Origin: Sipunculus nudus
Taxonomy: Eukaryota; Annelida; Sipuncula; Golfingiida; Sipunculidae
Reading direction: 5' to 3'
Assembly: GCA_026874595.1 (NCBI GenBank)
Contig: CM049310.1
Coordinates: forward strand, 89,661,556-89,725,555
DNA length: 64,000 nucleotides
Part shown: positions 10,095 to 24,600 of the stretch, one piece after another
Position numbering within the stretch: the stretch's first letter is position 1
Layout: each line of letters opens with the position of its first letter
Program-made: the position numbers and the translations under genes
Notes under the pieces: model-generated
The model's input: the letters and a program-made list of their open reading frames with translations, nothing else
Database searches by the model: none
Told to the model about the DNA's origin: nothing

Positions 10095-13000
10095 TGTCAG
10101 GAGTCTTATTTATGACAGAAATCGTGCAAAACAGTAGAGATATTGTGATCAAATGAGAAAATAGGTCCCGAAAATCCATAATATCCAATTGAGAAAAAAG
10201 CAGAATTATACATTTCTGATTTTGATTGAACGAATTTGCTCTTTATTTTTATATTCATGTGCACAAACAGGCACTGTTATGTAGCCGGGGAACTAGTCTT
10301 CGTTCCTATGGGTCATAATCGTGTTTAAATTTGAGAGAATACATCATTTATGTGGTGTTTTTACAATGAGCAAAGCATAAGCAAAACGTAAATAAGGTGT
10401 AAGCAAAGGAATTAGCACTTCATAAATGCGATTTTCGACCGTTTTCTGAAGTTATAATGTATTATTCGACGTGTCAGGAGTCTTATTTATGACAGAAATC
10501 GTGCAAAACACTAGAGATATTGTGATCAAGTGAGAAAATAGGTCCCGAAAATCCATAATATCTCCATAAAAAAAGCAAAATTATACATTTCTGATGTTGA
10601 TTGAACGAATTTGCTCTTTATTTTTATATTCATGTGCACGAACAGGCACTGTTATGTAGCCGGGGAACTAGTCTTCGTCCCTATGGGTCATAATCGTGTT
10701 TAAATTTTGGAGAATACATCATTTATGTGGTGTTTTTACAATAAGCAAAGCATAAGCAAAACGTAAACAAAGTGTAAGCAAAGGAATTAGGACTTCATAA
10801 AATCGATTTTCGACCGTTTTCTGAAGTTATAATGTATTATTCGACGTGTCAGGAGTCTTATTTATGACAGAAATCGTGCAAAACAGTAGATATATTGTGG
10901 TCAAATGAGAAAATAGGTCCCGAAAATCCATAATATCCAATTGAGAAAAAAGCACAATTTTACATTTCTGATTTTGATTGAACGAATTTGCTCTTTATTT
11001 TTATATTCATGTGCACGAACAGGCACTGTTATGTAGCCGGGGAACTAGTCTTCGTCCCTATGGGTCATAATCGTGTTTAAATTTGGGAGAATACATCATT
11101 TATGTGGTGTTTTTACATAAAGCAAAGCATAAGCAAAACGTAAACAAAGTGTAAGCAAAGGAATTTGGACTTCATAAAAGCGATTTTCGACCGTTTTCTG
11201 AAGTTATAATGTATTATTCGACGTGTCAGGAGTCTTATTTATGACAGAAATCGTGCAAAACAGTAGAGATATTGTGATCAAATGAGAAAATAGGTCCCGA
11301 AAATGCATAATATCCAATTGAGAAAAAAGCACAATTATACATTTCTGATTTTGATTGAACGAATTTGCTCTTTATTTTTATATTCATGTGCACGAACAGG
11401 CACTGTTATGTAGCCGGGGAACTAGTCTTCGTCCCTATGGGTCATAATCGTGTTTAAATTTGGGAGAATACATCATTTATGTGGTATTTTTACAATAAGC
11501 AAAGCATAAGGAAAACGTAAACAAAGTGTAAGCAAAGGAATTAGTACTTCATAAATAAGATTTTCGACCGTTTTTTGAAGTTATAATGTATTATTCAACT
11601 TGTCAGGAGTCTTATTTATGACAGAAATCGTGCAAAACACTAGAGATATTGTGATCAAGTGAGAAAATAGGTCCCGAAAATCCATAATATCTCCATAAAA
11701 AAAGCAAAATTATACATTTCTGATGTTGATTGAACGAATTTGCTCTTTCTTTTTATATTCATGTGCACGAACAGGCACTGTTATGTAGCCGGGGAACTAG
11801 TCTTCGTCCCTATGGGTCATAATCGTGTTTAAATTTGGGAGAATACATCATTTATGTGGTGTTTTTACAATAAGCAAAGCATAAGCAAAACGTAAACAAA
11901 GTGTAAGCAAAGGAATTAGGACTTCATAAATGCGATTTTCGACCGTTTTCTGAAGTTATAATGTATTATTCGACGTGTCTGGAGTCTTATTTATGACAAA
12001 AATCGTGCAAAACAGTAGAGATATTGTGATCAAATGAGAAAATAGGTCCCGAAAATCCATAATATCCAATTGAGAAAAAAGCAGAATTATACATTTCTGA
12101 TTTTGATTGAACGATTTTGCTCTTTATTTTTATATTGATGTGCACCAACAGGCACTGTTATGTAGCCGGGGAACTAGTCTTCGTCCCTATGGGTCATAAT
12201 CGTGTTTAAATTTGGGAGAATACATCATTTATGTGGTGTTTTTACATAAAGCAAAGCATAAGCAAAACGTAAACAAAGTGTAAGCAAAGGAATTAGGACT
12301 TCATAAAATCGATTTTCGACCGTTTTCTGAAGTTATAATGTATTATTCGACGTGTCAGGAGTCTTATTTATGACAGAAATCGTGCAAAACAGTAGAGATA
12401 TTGTGATCAAATGAGAAAATAGGTCCCGAAAATGCATAATATCCAATTGAGAAAAAAGCACAATTATACATTTCTGATTTTGATTGAACGAATTTGCTCT
12501 TTATTTTTATATTCATGTGCACGAACAGGCACTGTTATGTAGCCGGGGAACTAGTCTTCGTCCCTATGGGTCATAATCGTGTTTAAATTTGGGAGAATAC
12601 ATCATTTATGTGGTGTTTTTACATAAAGCAAAGCATAAGCAAAACGTAAACAAAGTGTAAGCAAAGGAATTAGGACTTCATAAAAGCGATTTTCGACCGT
12701 TTTCTGAAGTTATAATGTATTATTCGACGTGTCAGGAGTCTTATTTATGACAGAAATCGTGCAAAACAGTAGATATATTGTGGTCAAATGAGAAAATAGG
12801 TCCCGAAAATCCATAATATCTGATTAAAAAAAGCAGAATTATACATTTCTGATTTTGATTGAACGAATTTGCTCTTTATTTTTATATTCATGTGCACGAA
12901 CAGGCACTGTTATGTAGCTGGGGAACTAGTCTTCGTCCCTATGGGTCATAATCGTGTTTAAATTTGGGAGAATACATCATTTATGTGGTGTTTTTACAAT

Positions 13001-16000
13001 AAGCAAAGCATAAGCAAAACGTAAACAAAGTGTAAGCAAAGGAATTAGGACTTCATAAATGCGATTTTCGACCGTTTTCTGAAGTTATAATGTATTATTC
13101 GACGTGTCAGGAGTCTTATTTATGACAGAAATCGTGCAAAACAGTAGAGATATTGAGATCAAATCAGAAAATAGGTCCCGAAAATCCATAATATCCAATT
13201 GAGAAAAATGCAGAATTATACATTTCTGATTTTCATTGAACGAATTTGCCCTTTATTTTTATATTCATGAGCACGAACAGGCACTGTTATGTAGCCGGGG
13301 AAATAATCTTCGTCCCTATGGGTCAAAATCGTGTTTAAATTTGAGAGAATACATCATTTATGTGGTGTTTTTACAATAAGCAAAGCATAAGCAAAACGTA
13401 AACAAAGTGTAAGCAAAGGAATTAGGACTTCATAAATGCGATTTTCGACCGTTTTCTGAAGTTATAATGTATTATTCGACGTGTCAGGAGTCTTATTTAT
13501 GACAGAAATCGTGCAAAACACTAGAGATATTGTGATCAAGTGAGAAAATAGGTCCCGAAAATCCATAATATCTCCATAAAAAAAGCAGAATTATACATTT
13601 CTGATTTTGATTGAACGAATTTGCTCTTTATTTTTATATTCATGTGCACGAACAGGCACTGTTATGTAGCCGGGTAACTAGTCTTCGTCCCTATGGGTCA
13701 TAATCGTGTTTAAATTTGGGAGAATACATCATTTATGTGGTGTTTTTACATAAAGCAAAGCATAAGGAAAACGTAAACAAAGTGTAAGCAAAGGAATTAG
13801 GACTTCATAAAAGCGATTTTCGACCGTTTTATGAAGTTATAATGTATTATTCAACTTGGTAGGAGTCTTATTTATGACAGAAATCGTGCAAAACACTAGA
13901 GATATTATGATCAAGTGAGAAAATAGGTCCCGAAAATCCATAATATCTCATTTAAAAAAAAGTGAGAATGATACATTTCTGATTTTGATTGAACGAATTT
14001 GCTCTTTATTTTTATATTCGTGTGCACGAATAGGCACTGTTATGTAGCCGGGGAACTAGCCTTCGTCCCTATGGGTCATAATCGTGTTTAAATTTGGGAG
14101 AATACATCATTTATGTGGTATTTTTACAATAAGCAAAGCATAAGCAAAACGTAAACAAAGTGTAAGCAAAGGAATTAGTACTTCATAAATAAGATTTTCG
14201 ACCGTTTTTTGAAGTTATAATGTATTATTCAACTTGTCAGGAGTCTTATTTATGACAGAAATCGTGCAAAACACTAGAGATATTGTGATCAAGTGAGAAA
14301 ATAGGTCCCGAAAATCCATAATATCCAATTGAGAAAAAAGCAGAATTATACATTTCTGATTTTGATTGAACGAATTTGCTCTTTATTTTTATATTCATGT
14401 GCACGAACAGGCACTGTTATGTAGCCCGGGTACTAGTCTTCGTCCCTACGGGTCAAAATCGTGTTTAAATTTAGGAGAATACATCAATTATGTGGTGTTT
14501 TTACAATAAGCAAAGCATAAGCAAAACGTAGACAAAGTGTAAGCAAAGGAATTAGGACTCCATAAATGAGATTTTCGACCGTTTATTGAAGTTATAATGT
14601 ATTATTCAACTTGTCAGGAGTCTTATTTATAACAGAAATCGTGCAAAACAGTAGAGATATTGTGATCAAATGAGAAAATAGGTCATGAAAATCCATAATA
14701 TCCAATTGAGATAAAAGCAGAATTATACATTTCTGATTTTGATTGAACGAATTTGCTCTTTATTTTTATATTCATGTGCACGAACAGGCACTGTTATGTA
14801 GCCGGGGAACTAGTCTTCGTCCCTATGGGTCATAATCGTGTTTAAATTTGAGAGAATACATCATTTATGTGGTGTTTTTACAATGAGCAAAGCATAAGCA
14901 AAACGTAAACAAAGTGTAAGCAAAGGAATTAGGACTTCATAAATGCGATTTTCGACCGTTTTCTGAAGTTATAATGTATTATTCGACGTGTCAGGAGTCT
15001 TATTTATGACAGAAATCGTGCAAAACACTAGAGATATTGTGATCAAGTGAGAAAATAGGTCCCGAAAATCCATAATATCTCCATAAAAAAAGCAGAATTA
15101 TACATTTCTGATGTTGATTGAACGAATTTGCTCTTTATTTTTATATTCATGTGCACGAACAGGCACTGTTATGTAGCCGGGTAACTAGTCTTCGTCCCTA
15201 TGGGTCATAATCGTGTTTAAATTTGGGAGAATACATCATTTATGTGGTGTTTTTACAATAAGCAAAGCATAAGCAAAACGTAAACAAAGTGTAAGCAAAG
15301 GAATTAGGACTTCATAAATGCGATTTTCGACCGTTTCCTGAAGTTATAATGTATTATTCAACTTGGTAGGAGTCTTATTTATGACAGAAATCGTGCAAAA
15401 CAGTAGAGATATTATGATCAAGTGAGAAAATAGGTCCCGAAAATCCATAATATCTCATTTAAAAAAAAGTGAGAATGATACATTTCTGATTTTGATTGAA
15501 CGAATTTGCTCTTTATTTTTATATTCATGTGCACGAATAGGCACTGTTATGTAGCCGGGGAACTAGCCTTCGTCCCTATTGGTCATAATCGTGTTTAAAT
15601 TTGGGAGAATACATCATTTATGTGGTATTTTTACAATAAGCTAAGCATAAGCAAAACGTAAACAAAGTGTAAGCAAAGGAATTAGTACTTCATAAATAAG
15701 ATTTTCGACCGTTTTTTGAAGTTATAATGTATTATTCAACTTGTCAGGAGTCTTATTTATGACAGAAATCGTGCAAAACAGTAGAGATATTGTGATCAAA
15801 TGAGAAAATAGGTCCCGAAAATCCATAATATCCAATTGAGAAAAAAGCAGAATTATACATTTCTGATTTTGATTGAACGAATTTGCTCTTTATTTTTATA
15901 TTCATGTGCACGAACAGGCACTGTTATGTAGCCGGGGAACTAGTCTTCGTCCCTATGGGTCATAATCGTGTTTAAATTTGGGAGAATACATCATTTATGT

Positions 16001-17164
16001 GGTGTTTTTACATAAAGCAAAGCATAAGCAAAACGTAAACAAAGTGTAAGCAAAGGAATTAGGACTTCATAAAAGCGATTTTCGACCGTTTTCTGAAGTT
16101 ATAATGTATTATTCGACGTGTCAGGAGTCTTATTTATGACAGAAATCGTGCAAAACAGTAGATATATTGTGGTCAAATGAGAAAATAGGTCCCGAAAATC
16201 CATAATATCTGATTAAAAAAAGCAGAATTATACATTTCTGATTTTGATTGAACGAATTTGCTCTTTATTTTTATATTCATGTGCACGAATAGGCACTGTT
16301 ATGTAGCCCGGGTACTAGTCTTCGTCCCTACGGGTCAAAATCGTGTTTAAATTCGGGAGAATACATCATTTATGTGGTGTTTTTACAATAAGCAAAGCAT
16401 AAGCAAAACGTAAAAAAGTGTAAGCAAAGGAATAAGAACTTCATAAATGAGATTTTCGACCGTTTATTGAAGTTATAATCTATTATTCAACTTGTCAGGA
16501 GTCTTATTTATGACAGAAATCGTGCAAAACAGTAGAGATATTGAGATCAAATCAGAAAATAGGTCCCGAAAATCCATAATATCCAATTGAGAAAAATGCA
16601 GAATTATACATTTCTGATTTTCATTGAACGAATTTGCCCTTTATTTTTATATTCATGAGCACGAACAGGCACTGTTATGTAGCCGGGGAAATAATCTTCG
16701 TCCCTATGGGTCAAAATCGTGTTTAAATTTGAGAGAATACATCATTTATGTGGTGTTTTTACAATAAGCAAAGCATAAGCAAAACGTAAACAAAGTGTAA
16801 GCAAAGGAATTAGGACTTCATAAATGCGATTTTCGACCGTTTTCTGAAGTTATAATGTATTATTCGACGTGTCAGGAGTCTTATTTATGACAGAAATCGT
16901 GCAAAACACTAGAGATATTGTGATCAAGTGAGAAAATAGGTCCCGAAAATCCATAATATCTCCATAAAAAAAGCAGAATTATACATTTCTGATTTTGATT
17001 GAACGAATTTGCTCTTTATTTTTATATTCATGTGCACGAACAGGCACTGTTATGTAGCCGGGTAACTAGTCTTCGTCCCTATGGGTCATAATCGTGTTTA
17101 AATTTGGGAGAATACATCATTTATGTGGTGTTTTTACAATAAGCAAAGCATAAGCAAAACGTAG
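10095..17164. repeat. Irregular left-family monomers between large duplications
   Basis: About 19 monomers of mixed variant types. Features include the aataaggtg / attagcac monomer near 10,391, which recurs at 17,541 and 22,059, and the gcaaaatt plus gatgttgattg linker monomers near 10,565 and 11,700. Private changes include ctctttcttttt near 11,748, ttgatgtgcacc near 12,136, tagctgggg near 12,916, ggtcatgaaaat near 14,682 and tattggtc near 15,578. A copy of the three-monomer module occupies 16,192-17,317. No unique sequence is seen. Confidence 0.75.
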
Positions 17165-20100
17165 ACAAAGTGTAAGCAAAGGAATTAGGACTCCATAAAT
17201 GAGATTTTCGACCGTTTATTGAAGTTATAATGTATTATTCAACTTGTCAGGAGTCTTATTTATGACAGAAATCGTGCAAAACAGTAGAGATATTGTGATC
17301 AAATGAGAAAATAGGTCCCGAAAATCCATAATATCCAATTGAGAAAAAAGCAGAATTATACATTTCTGATTTTGATTGAACGAATTTGCTCTTTATTTTT
17401 ATATTCATGTGCACGAACAGGCACTGTTATGTAGCCGGGGAACTAGTCTTCGTCCCTATGGGTCATAATCGTGTTTAAATTTGAGAGAATACATCATTTA
17501 TGTGGTGTTTTTACAATGAGCAAAGCATAAGCAAAACGTAAATAAGGTGTAAGCAAAGGAATTAGCACTTCATAAATGCGATTTTCGACCGTTTTCTGAA
17601 GTTATAATGTATTATTCGACGAGTCAGGAGTATTATTTATGACAGAAATCGTGCAAAACACTAGAGATATTGTGATCAAGTGAGAAAATAGGTCCCGAAA
17701 ATCCATAATATCCAATTGAGAAAAAAGCAAAATTTTACATTTCTGATGTTGATTGAACGAATTTGCTCTTTATTTTTATATTCATGTGCACGAACAGTCA
17801 CTGTTATGTAGCCGGGGAACTAGTCTTCGTCCCTATGGGTCATAATCGTGTTTAAATTTGGGAGAATACATCATTTATGTGGTGTTTTTACATAAAGCAA
17901 AGCATAAGCAAAACGTAAACAAAGTGTAAGCAAAGGAATTAGGACTTCATAAAAGCGATTTTCGACCGTTTTCTGAAGTTATAATGTATTATTCGACGTC
18001 TCAGGAGTCTTATTTATGACAGAAATCGTGCAAAACAGTAGATATATTGTGGTCAAATGAGAAAATAGGTCCCGAAAATCCATAATATGTGATTAAAAAA
18101 AAGCAGAATTATACATTTCTGATTTTGATTGAACGAATTTGCTCTTTATTTTTATATTCATGTGCACGAATAGGCACTGTTATGTAGCCCGGGTACTAGT
18201 CTTCGTCCCTACGGGTCAAAATCGTGTTTAAATTCGGGAGAATACATCATTTATGTGGTGTTTTAACAATAAGCAAAGCATAAGCAAAACGTAAAAAAGT
18301 GTAAGCAAAGGAATAAGAACTTCATAAATGAGATTTTCGACCGTTTATTGAAGTTATAATCTATTATTCAACTTGTCAGGAGTCTTATTTATGACAGAAA
18401 TCGTGCAAAACAGTAGAGATATTGAGATCAAATCAGAAAATAGGTCCCGAAAATCCATAATATCCAATTGAGAAAAATGCAGAATTATACATTTCTGATT
18501 TTCATTGAACGAATTTGCCCTTTATTTTTATATTCATGAGCACCAACAGGCACTGTTATGTAGCCGGGGAAATAATCTTCGTCCCTATGGGTCAAAATCG
18601 TGTTTAAATTTGAGAGAATACATCATTTATGTGGTGTTTTTACAATAAGCAAAGCATAAGCAAAACGTAAACAAAGTATAAGCAAAGGAATTAGGACTTC
18701 ATAAATGCGATTTTCGACCGTTTTCTGAAGTTATAATGTATTATTCGACGTGTCAGGAGTCTTATTTATGACAGAAATCGTGCAAAACACTAGAGATATT
18801 GTGATCAAGTGAGAAAATAGGTCCCGAAAATCCATAATATCTCCATAAAAAAAGCGAGAATGATACATTTCTGATTTTGATTGAACGAATTTGCTCTTTA
18901 TTTTTATATTCATGTGCACGAATAGGCACTGTTATGTAGCCGGGGAACTAGCCTTCGTCCCTATGGGTCATAATCGTGTTTAAATTTGGGAGAATACATC
19001 ATTTATGTGGTATTTTTACAATAAGCAAAGCATAAGCAAAACGTAAACAAAGTGTAAGCAAAGGAATTAGTACTTCATAAATAAGATTTTCGACCGTTTT
19101 TTGAAGTTATAATGTATTATTCAACTTGTCAGGAGTCTTATTTATGACAGAAATCGTGCAAAACAGTAGAGATATTGTGATCAAATGAGAAAATAGGTCC
19201 CGAAAATTAATAATATCCAATTGAGAAAAAAGCAGAATAATACATTTCTGATTTTGATTGAACGAATTTGCTCTTTATTTTTATATTCATGTGCACGAAC
19301 AGGCACTGTTATGTAGCCGGGGAACTAGTCTTCGTCCCTATGGGTCATAATCGTGTTTAAATTTGGGAGAATACATCATTTATGTGGTGTTTTTACAATA
19401 AGCAAAGCATAAGCAAAACGTAAACAAAGTGTAAGCAAAGGAATTAGGACTTCATAAATGCGATTTTCGACCGTTTTCTGAAGTTATAATGTATTATTCG
19501 ACGTGTCAGGAGTCTTATTTATGACAGAAATCGTGCAAAACAGTAGAGATATTGTGATCAAATGAGAAAATAGGTCCCGAAAATCCATAATATCCAATTG
19601 AGAAAAAAGCAGAATTATACATTTCTGATTTTAATTGAACGAATTTGCTCTTTATTTTTATATTCATGTGCACGAACAGGCACTGTTATGTAGCCGGGGA
19701 ACTAGTCTTCGTCCCTATGGGTCATAATCGTGTTTAAATTTGGGAGAATACATCATTTATGTGGTGTTTTTACATAAAGCAAAGCATAAGCAAAACGTAA
19801 ACAAAGTGTAAGCAAAGGAATTAGGACTTCATAAAATCGATTTTCGACCGTTTTCTGAAGTTATAATGTATTATTCGACGTGTCAGGAGTCTTATTTATG
19901 ACAGAAATCGTGCAAAACAGTAGAGATATTGTGATCAAATGAGAAAATAGGTCCCGAAAATCCATAATATCCAATTGAGAAAAAAGCACAATTATACATT
20001 TCTGATTTTGATTGAACGAATTTGCTCTTTATTTTTATATTCATGTGCACGAACAGGCACTGTTATGTAGCCGGGGAACTAGTCTTCGTCCCTATGGGTC

Positions 20101-21682
20101 ATAATCGTGTTTAAATTTGGGAGAATACATCATTTATGTGGTGTTTTTACTTAAAGCAAAGCATAAGCAAAACGTAAACAAAGTGTAAGCAAAGGAATTA
20201 GGACTTCATAAAAGCGATTTTCGACCGTTTTCTGAAGTTATAATGTATTATTCGACGTGTCAGGAGTCTTATTTATGACAGAAATCGTGCAAAACAGTAG
20301 ATATATTGTGGTCAAATGAGAAAATAGGTCCCGAAAATCCATAATATCTGATTAAATAAAGCAGAATTATACATTTCTGATTTTGATTGAACGAATTTGC
20401 TCTTCATTTTTATATTCATGTGCACGAATAGGCACTGTTATGTAGCCGGGGAACAAGTCTTCGTCCCTATGGGTCATAATCGTGTTTAAATTTGGGAGAA
20501 TACATCATTTATGTGGTGTTTTTACATAAAGCAAAGCATAAGCAAAACGTAAACAAAGTGTAAGCAAAGGAATTAGGACTTCATGAAAGCGATTTTCGAC
20601 CGTTTTCTGAAGTTATAATGTATTATTCGACGTGTCAGGAGTCTTATTTATGACAGAAATCGTGCAAAACAGTAGAGATATTGTGATCAAATGAGAAAAT
20701 AGGTCCCGAAAATCCATAATATCCAATTGAAAAAAAAGCACAATTATACATTTCTGATTTTGATTGAACGAATTTGCTCTTTATTTTTATATTCATGTGC
20801 ACGAACAGGCAATGTTATGTAGCCGGGGAACTAGTCTTCGTCCCTAGGGGTCATAATCGTGTTTAAATTTGGGAGAATACATCATTTATGTGGTGTTTTT
20901 ACATAAAGCAAAGCATAAGCAAATCGTAAACAAAGTGTAAGCAAAGGAATTAGGACTTCATAAAAGCGATTTTCGACCGTTTTCTGAAGTTATAATGTAT
21001 TATTCGACGTGTCAGGAGTCTTATTTATGACAGAAATCGTGCAAAACACTAGAGATATTATGATCAAGTGAGAAAATAGGTCCCGAAAATCCATAATATC
21101 TCATTTAAAAAAAAGTGAGAATTATACATTTCTGATTTTGATTGAACGAATTTGCTCTTTATTTTTATATTCATGTGCACGAATAGGCACTGTTATGTAG
21201 CCGGGGAAATAGCCTTCGTCCCTATGGGTCATAATCGTGTTTAAATTTGGGAAAATACATAATTTATGTGGTGTTTTTACAATAAGCAAAGCATAAGCAA
21301 AACGTAAACAAAGTGTAAGCAAAGGAATTAGGACTTCATAAATGCGATTTTCGACCGTTTTCTGAAGTTATAATGTATTATTCGACGTGTCAGGAGTCTT
21401 ATTTATGACAGAAATCGTGCAAAACACTAGAGATATTGTGATCAAGTGAGAAAATAGGTCCCGAAAATCCATAATATCTCCATAAAAAAAGCAGAATTAT
21501 ACATTTCTGATTTTGATTGAACGAATTTGCTCTTTATTTTTATATTCATGTGCACGAACAGGCACTGTTATGTAGCCGGGTAACTAGTCTTCGTCCCTAT
21601 GGGTCATAATCGTGTTTAAATTTGGGAGAATACATCATTTATGTGGTGTTTTTACATAAAGCAAAGCATAAGCAAAACGTAA
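17165..21682. repeat. 4,518-bp tandem duplication, copy 1 (12 monomers)
   Basis: Positions 17,165-21,710 match 21,683-26,228 at an offset of 4,518 bp. Rare shared markers are aataaggtg (17,541 / 22,059), gacgagtcaggagtatta (near 17,619 / 22,137), the gtgattaaaaaaaagc linker (18,089 / 22,607), caccaacagg (18,541 / 23,059), the ccgaaaattaata start (19,200 / 23,718) and cttcattttt (20,402 / 24,920). The only difference I noticed is A at 19,633 versus G at 24,151. Confidence 0.92.
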
Positions 21683-24600
21683 ACAAAGTGTAAGCAAAGG
21701 AATTAGGACTCCATAAATGAGATTTTCGACCGTTTATTGAAGTTATAATGTATTATTCAACTTGTCAGGAGTCTTATTTATGACAGAAATCGTGCAAAAC
21801 AGTAGAGATATTGTGATCAAATGAGAAAATAGGTCCCGAAAATCCATAATATCCAATTGAGAAAAAAGCAGAATTATACATTTCTGATTTTGATTGAACG
21901 AATTTGCTCTTTATTTTTATATTCATGTGCACGAACAGGCACTGTTATGTAGCCGGGGAACTAGTCTTCGTCCCTATGGGTCATAATCGTGTTTAAATTT
22001 GAGAGAATACATCATTTATGTGGTGTTTTTACAATGAGCAAAGCATAAGCAAAACGTAAATAAGGTGTAAGCAAAGGAATTAGCACTTCATAAATGCGAT
22101 TTTCGACCGTTTTCTGAAGTTATAATGTATTATTCGACGAGTCAGGAGTATTATTTATGACAGAAATCGTGCAAAACACTAGAGATATTGTGATCAAGTG
22201 AGAAAATAGGTCCCGAAAATCCATAATATCCAATTGAGAAAAAAGCAAAATTTTACATTTCTGATGTTGATTGAACGAATTTGCTCTTTATTTTTATATT
22301 CATGTGCACGAACAGTCACTGTTATGTAGCCGGGGAACTAGTCTTCGTCCCTATGGGTCATAATCGTGTTTAAATTTGGGAGAATACATCATTTATGTGG
22401 TGTTTTTACATAAAGCAAAGCATAAGCAAAACGTAAACAAAGTGTAAGCAAAGGAATTAGGACTTCATAAAAGCGATTTTCGACCGTTTTCTGAAGTTAT
22501 AATGTATTATTCGACGTCTCAGGAGTCTTATTTATGACAGAAATCGTGCAAAACAGTAGATATATTGTGGTCAAATGAGAAAATAGGTCCCGAAAATCCA
22601 TAATATGTGATTAAAAAAAAGCAGAATTATACATTTCTGATTTTGATTGAACGAATTTGCTCTTTATTTTTATATTCATGTGCACGAATAGGCACTGTTA
22701 TGTAGCCCGGGTACTAGTCTTCGTCCCTACGGGTCAAAATCGTGTTTAAATTCGGGAGAATACATCATTTATGTGGTGTTTTAACAATAAGCAAAGCATA
22801 AGCAAAACGTAAAAAAGTGTAAGCAAAGGAATAAGAACTTCATAAATGAGATTTTCGACCGTTTATTGAAGTTATAATCTATTATTCAACTTGTCAGGAG
22901 TCTTATTTATGACAGAAATCGTGCAAAACAGTAGAGATATTGAGATCAAATCAGAAAATAGGTCCCGAAAATCCATAATATCCAATTGAGAAAAATGCAG
23001 AATTATACATTTCTGATTTTCATTGAACGAATTTGCCCTTTATTTTTATATTCATGAGCACCAACAGGCACTGTTATGTAGCCGGGGAAATAATCTTCGT
23101 CCCTATGGGTCAAAATCGTGTTTAAATTTGAGAGAATACATCATTTATGTGGTGTTTTTACAATAAGCAAAGCATAAGCAAAACGTAAACAAAGTATAAG
23201 CAAAGGAATTAGGACTTCATAAATGCGATTTTCGACCGTTTTCTGAAGTTATAATGTATTATTCGACGTGTCAGGAGTCTTATTTATGACAGAAATCGTG
23301 CAAAACACTAGAGATATTGTGATCAAGTGAGAAAATAGGTCCCGAAAATCCATAATATCTCCATAAAAAAAGCGAGAATGATACATTTCTGATTTTGATT
23401 GAACGAATTTGCTCTTTATTTTTATATTCATGTGCACGAATAGGCACTGTTATGTAGCCGGGGAACTAGCCTTCGTCCCTATGGGTCATAATCGTGTTTA
23501 AATTTGGGAGAATACATCATTTATGTGGTATTTTTACAATAAGCAAAGCATAAGCAAAACGTAAACAAAGTGTAAGCAAAGGAATTAGTACTTCATAAAT
23601 AAGATTTTCGACCGTTTTTTGAAGTTATAATGTATTATTCAACTTGTCAGGAGTCTTATTTATGACAGAAATCGTGCAAAACAGTAGAGATATTGTGATC
23701 AAATGAGAAAATAGGTCCCGAAAATTAATAATATCCAATTGAGAAAAAAGCAGAATAATACATTTCTGATTTTGATTGAACGAATTTGCTCTTTATTTTT
23801 ATATTCATGTGCACGAACAGGCACTGTTATGTAGCCGGGGAACTAGTCTTCGTCCCTATGGGTCATAATCGTGTTTAAATTTGGGAGAATACATCATTTA
23901 TGTGGTGTTTTTACAATAAGCAAAGCATAAGCAAAACGTAAACAAAGTGTAAGCAAAGGAATTAGGACTTCATAAATGCGATTTTCGACCGTTTTCTGAA
24001 GTTATAATGTATTATTCGACGTGTCAGGAGTCTTATTTATGACAGAAATCGTGCAAAACAGTAGAGATATTGTGATCAAATGAGAAAATAGGTCCCGAAA
24101 ATCCATAATATCCAATTGAGAAAAAAGCAGAATTATACATTTCTGATTTTGATTGAACGAATTTGCTCTTTATTTTTATATTCATGTGCACGAACAGGCA
24201 CTGTTATGTAGCCGGGGAACTAGTCTTCGTCCCTATGGGTCATAATCGTGTTTAAATTTGGGAGAATACATCATTTATGTGGTGTTTTTACATAAAGCAA
24301 AGCATAAGCAAAACGTAAACAAAGTGTAAGCAAAGGAATTAGGACTTCATAAAATCGATTTTCGACCGTTTTCTGAAGTTATAATGTATTATTCGACGTG
24401 TCAGGAGTCTTATTTATGACAGAAATCGTGCAAAACAGTAGAGATATTGTGATCAAATGAGAAAATAGGTCCCGAAAATCCATAATATCCAATTGAGAAA
24501 AAAGCACAATTATACATTTCTGATTTTGATTGAACGAATTTGCTCTTTATTTTTATATTCATGTGCACGAACAGGCACTGTTATGTAGCCGGGGAACTAG

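Noticed and set aside
18731-18919. 62-63-codon minus-strand open frames, also at 23,249, 52,243, 54,127 and 55,634
   Set aside because: They open at GTG (AAC-complement variant at 54,318 changes the second codon), span the hypervariable linker between two monomers, and depend on linker length for frame. No ribosome-binding or splice context or known domain is visible. They are chance frames in a repeat.
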